From the NCBI GenBank assembly GCA_020048935.1, contig JAIFLS010000135.1:1-17172 (forward strand): a stretch of 17,172 nucleotides of DNA, given 5' to 3'. Positions 14,992-17,172 of the stretch are shown in pieces. The position numbers and the translations under genes are program-made. The notes under the pieces were generated by a model. That model ran no database searches. It saw only the letters and a list, made by a program, of their open reading frames with translations, and was not told the origin of the DNA. Numbering within the stretch: position 1 is the first letter of the stretch; every line of letters starts with the position of its first letter. Origin of the DNA: a bacterium (GTDB lineage: Bacteria > Verrucomicrobiota > Kiritimatiellia > UBA8416).

Positions 14992-17172
14992 TTACCTGGA
15001 TGTGGCTCCGGCCCGCAATGCCGGCAGATGGGTGTCAAGCAGGTCGGGATCCAGTTCGAAGAGGACAAACCCGCGTGCCCCTGCGGTGCGAAGGGCGTCC
15101 ACCTGCCGGACGGTCTCCTCTGGCGGAAGGTTGTGGGTGGTGGGTGCAATGCCCGGATAGACGGCGAATCCCGCCGGGAGGGCGGCTCGCTGGCTGGCAT
15201 AGAGCGCACACGCCTCGCCGACGGTGTCGGTATAGTTCATCGGTGTCACGAAGTCCAGCCGCCCGTCGCGGCACCAGGCCACCCAGTCCTGGCCGATCGA
15301 GTCGCGTACGCCGGGCCAGTTGCCCCAGACGGCTGCCGACACCTGAACGGAAGGACGTACTGTCTTGACGGCACCGCGTATTCGGGTCAGCGCTTCGGTG
15401 ATCCGGTCCCGTCGCCAGGTCAGGAACGCCGCACGGTCTGCACCGCTGATTACATCCCGAGGCCAGTTGATGGCGAGGCGCCCCGTGTCGAGACGGAAGC
15501 GCTTTGCGCAATGGTTGCAGAAACAGGCATCGCTGTCAGGATAACGGATGTAGTCAAGATGAAAGCCGTCGACCGCATAGCGGCGCACGGCCTCGGCAGC
15601 GGCGTTGGCGGCCAGCTCCAAGTTCAGCGGATTGGCCGGGCAAAGCCACTTCAGGCTTTTCCCCTTGCTATCCTTCATCAGGCGTCCAGCCTGGTCCATT
15701 TGCGTCACGAACGCGTCGGGTGCATTCTCCAGGACCCAGAGCACGGACCAGAGATGCAGGGCGATCCCCTCGCGACGGCAGGCCTCCAGACATTGCTTTA
15801 ACAGGTCGCCCTGCGAGGTGATCAAGGGCGAGATTGGCAATACCTCTGACGGGTAATAGGCGAGCCCCGCCCATTGATGGTTGGCGAAAAGCGCGTTGAA
15901 GCCGGCACCTTTCAATCGGCTGACGGCGGTGCTCCAGCCCTGGCCTGCCGGTCCGGCCGCATTGTGGCACCAGGCACCGCGCAACTCGGCGGTCTTTGGC
16001 GGCGGGGTCACGGATTCGAAGTAGGATTGGCGTATCAGGTCGCGAAGGGCGGCGGATTCGGCGATCACCTTGGCGAACGGTGGAGTGGCTTGGGCGTCGG
16101 GCTGGGTTCCGGCAAGCTGGTCGATGCGCTGCAGCATCGGGCGGATATGAGCGGTCTTGCCATGCCGGGAGGCCGTGGCATCGATGTAGGCACGGGTCTG
16201 TTGCCAGTTCTCGAACTCGAACAGTCGCTGTGCCTGCAGGCGCAGTTGATCGGCAAGCATCGGGGCGAGATCCGGAACGAGAGCGGCACTCAAGGCCAGC
16301 AGCATCTCCATCTTGTTCTCGCGGTCGACGTTGGTCAGGACATGTCCGATAAAGACACCGCTGCCCCCGATGGTGATAGCCGGCATGCCGCTGTCCACAC
16401 CGGCGGCGTTGCGCCAGGTCCCGATCACGCGGGCTGATTTCGGCTCGGGGATGTTCGCATTCCAGGAATCCTGCCGCACGGACGGCGGCAGGCCGCTGAC
16501 AGCCTTCTTGTCCAGCAAGATCGATGACAGGGCGTCTGGCGGGACGGCACTTATCCAGCGCTTGCCGCTTAATCCTAGCAGCGGGGCCAGTTCGGGTGTC
16601 ATGCCGTAGATGACGATCAGCCGTCCGCCGCGCCGGGTGAACGCCTGCAAGGCGTCGAGTACCGGCGGGGTGATGACCGGGTTGCAGGGCAGGATCAACA
16701 GCCGGCAACCGGTGGGGATTCCTTCAGCCGCGACGCTCTTGTCATCGATGATGTTGGTATGCAAGCCGTAGCGTCCGAACCACTGGCCTAGACGGTCGGT
16801 TGACCGGTTTATAAAGCCTATTTCGTCTGTTAGCGTAACGGCGGCTGTCGTGTTGCGCAGGATCGAGATGGGGCTCGATCGCCCGCGGATGGCGGCGATC
16901 TCGATCCGCGTCTCCTGTGGTTGATCCTTCCAGAAGGCGAGGCGTACCCCGTTAATCCGTGTCCAGCCGGCGGGTTTCCCCTCGGTACCGAAGGCACTGC
17001 GTTCCAGCGTCACGGTCTGCCATTGGGTGCCGCTGGCCTTGAACCAGCCGCCGTACCATCCGTCACCGCTCCTGAAATAGAGCGAGCAGCGGGAAACGGC
17101 CTGCGGGTTGGTGATACGGATGGCGAGCGAGAACTCGGTGTAGGTGGAAAGATCGAGCGTCATGGCGGCATC
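14992..17172 (-). CDS. GHL10-type glycosyl hydrolase-like protein with N-terminal accessory domains (5' partial)
   Basis: The frame is open through the right edge: codons before the ATG at 17163 read D-A-A with no stop, so the true start, probably with a signal peptide, lies outside. At least 726 residues are visible. From the N-terminus: a beta-sandwich resembling a carbohydrate-binding module (about 1-100), a flavodoxin- or glutamine-amidotransferase-like alpha/beta domain (about 130-310; RLLILPCNPVITPPVLDAL, RRGGRLIVIYG), a helical linker, then a TIM-barrel domain of the glycosyl hydrolase-like 10 family (PF02638-type) from about 395. That domain shows RGAWCHNAAG, VDGFHLDYIRYPDSD near 530-543, and DFVTPMNYTD. 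In this family the barrel is thought to act on polysaccharide or peptidoglycan, but the substrate is unknown here. A CNHC pair follows the FHLDYIRYP motif. Confidence 0.85.
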   Translation of the reverse strand, partial: DAAMTLDLSTYTEFSLAIRITNPQAVSRCSLYFRSGDGWYGGWFKASGTQWQTVTLERSAFGTEGKPAGWTRINGVRLAFWKDQPQETRIEIAAIRGRSSPISILRNTTAAVTLTDEIGFINRSTDRLGQWFGRYGLHTNIIDDKSVAAEGIPTGCRLLILPCNPVITPPVLDALQAFTRRGGRLIVIYGMTPELAPLLGLSGKRWISAVPPDALSSILLDKKAVSGLPPSVRQDSWNANIPEPKSARVIGTWRNAAGVDSGMPAITIGGSGVFIGHVLTNVDRENKMEMLLALSAALVPDLAPMLADQLRLQAQRLFEFENWQQTRAYIDATASRHGKTAHIRPMLQRIDQLAGTQPDAQATPPFAKVIAESAALRDLIRQSYFESVTPPPKTAELRGAWCHNAAGPAGQGWSTAVSRLKGAGFNALFANHQWAGLAYYPSEVLPISPLITSQGDLLKQCLEACRREGIALHLWSVLWVLENAPDAFVTQMDQAGRLMKDSKGKSLKWLCPANPLNLELAANAAAEAVRRYAVDGFHLDYIRYPDSDACFCNHCAKRFRLDTGRLAINWPRDVISGADRAAFLTWRRDRITEALTRIRGAVKTVRPSVQVSAAVWGNWPGVRDSIGQDWVAWCRDGRLDFVTPMNYTDTVGEACALYASQRAALPAGFAVYPGIAPTTHNLPPEETVRQVDALRTAGARGFVLFELDPDLLDTHLPALRAGATSR

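Noticed and set aside
14087..15801. Long plus-strand open frames opposite mutY and the glycosyl hydrolase-like gene
   Set aside because: They run across the intergenic hairpin and through well-supported minus-strand genes, and their products have no recognisable domains; shadows caused by high GC.

Overview
The window reads as a chromosomal segment of a high-GC Gram-negative bacterium, most likely from the PVC superphylum (Kiritimatiellota, Lentisphaerota or a relative). This is an inference from style: a giant secreted protein with thrombospondin type 3 calcium repeats and a C-terminus ending in a 'FYRIG'-type module, a GHL10-type glycosyl hydrolase-like protein, REP-like hairpins with 'GGAGGGCGAGCG' arms, and TTGGGCG heptamer repeats between genes. 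No rRNA, tRNA or CRISPR array was seen.

Layout. (1) 1-3712 (+): C-terminal part of a very large surface or secreted protein, entering from the left edge and broken by one frameshift near base 2850. (2) 3774-5069 (+): a membrane-anchored periplasmic protein built from a tandem duplication, family not recognised. (3) 5159-11824 (+): a compact, rearranged F-type ATPase cluster in the order alpha1, alpha2, epsilon, c, b-delta fusion, gamma, beta. (4) 11829-13472 (+): a GspE/PilB-family secretion or pilus ATPase starting 4 bases after the beta stop codon. (5) 13473-13741: an intergenic inverted-repeat element between convergent genes. (6) 13742-14809 (-): MutY adenine DNA glycosylase. (7) 14810-14991: a heptamer-repeat inverted element. 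(8) 14992-17172 (-): GHL10-type glycosyl hydrolase-like protein, running off the right edge.

The ATPase cluster is the main point of interest. It encodes every F1 part plus a c-ring subunit and a b-type stator, but no subunit a (the ion-channel stator) and no free delta. It has two divergent alpha subunits; the second carries isoleucine where the catalytic arginine finger of F1 alpha belongs. Epsilon has lost its regulatory C-terminal helices, gamma carries a strongly basic C-terminal extension, and the c subunit has lost the glycine repeat of its inner helix while keeping the carboxylate. The protein just upstream, with a periplasmic body and one C-terminal membrane helix, is the obvious candidate partner. 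Either subunit a is encoded elsewhere and this is an alternative ion-pumping ATPase, or the complex is a rotary motor not coupled to ion flow. The sequence alone cannot decide between these.
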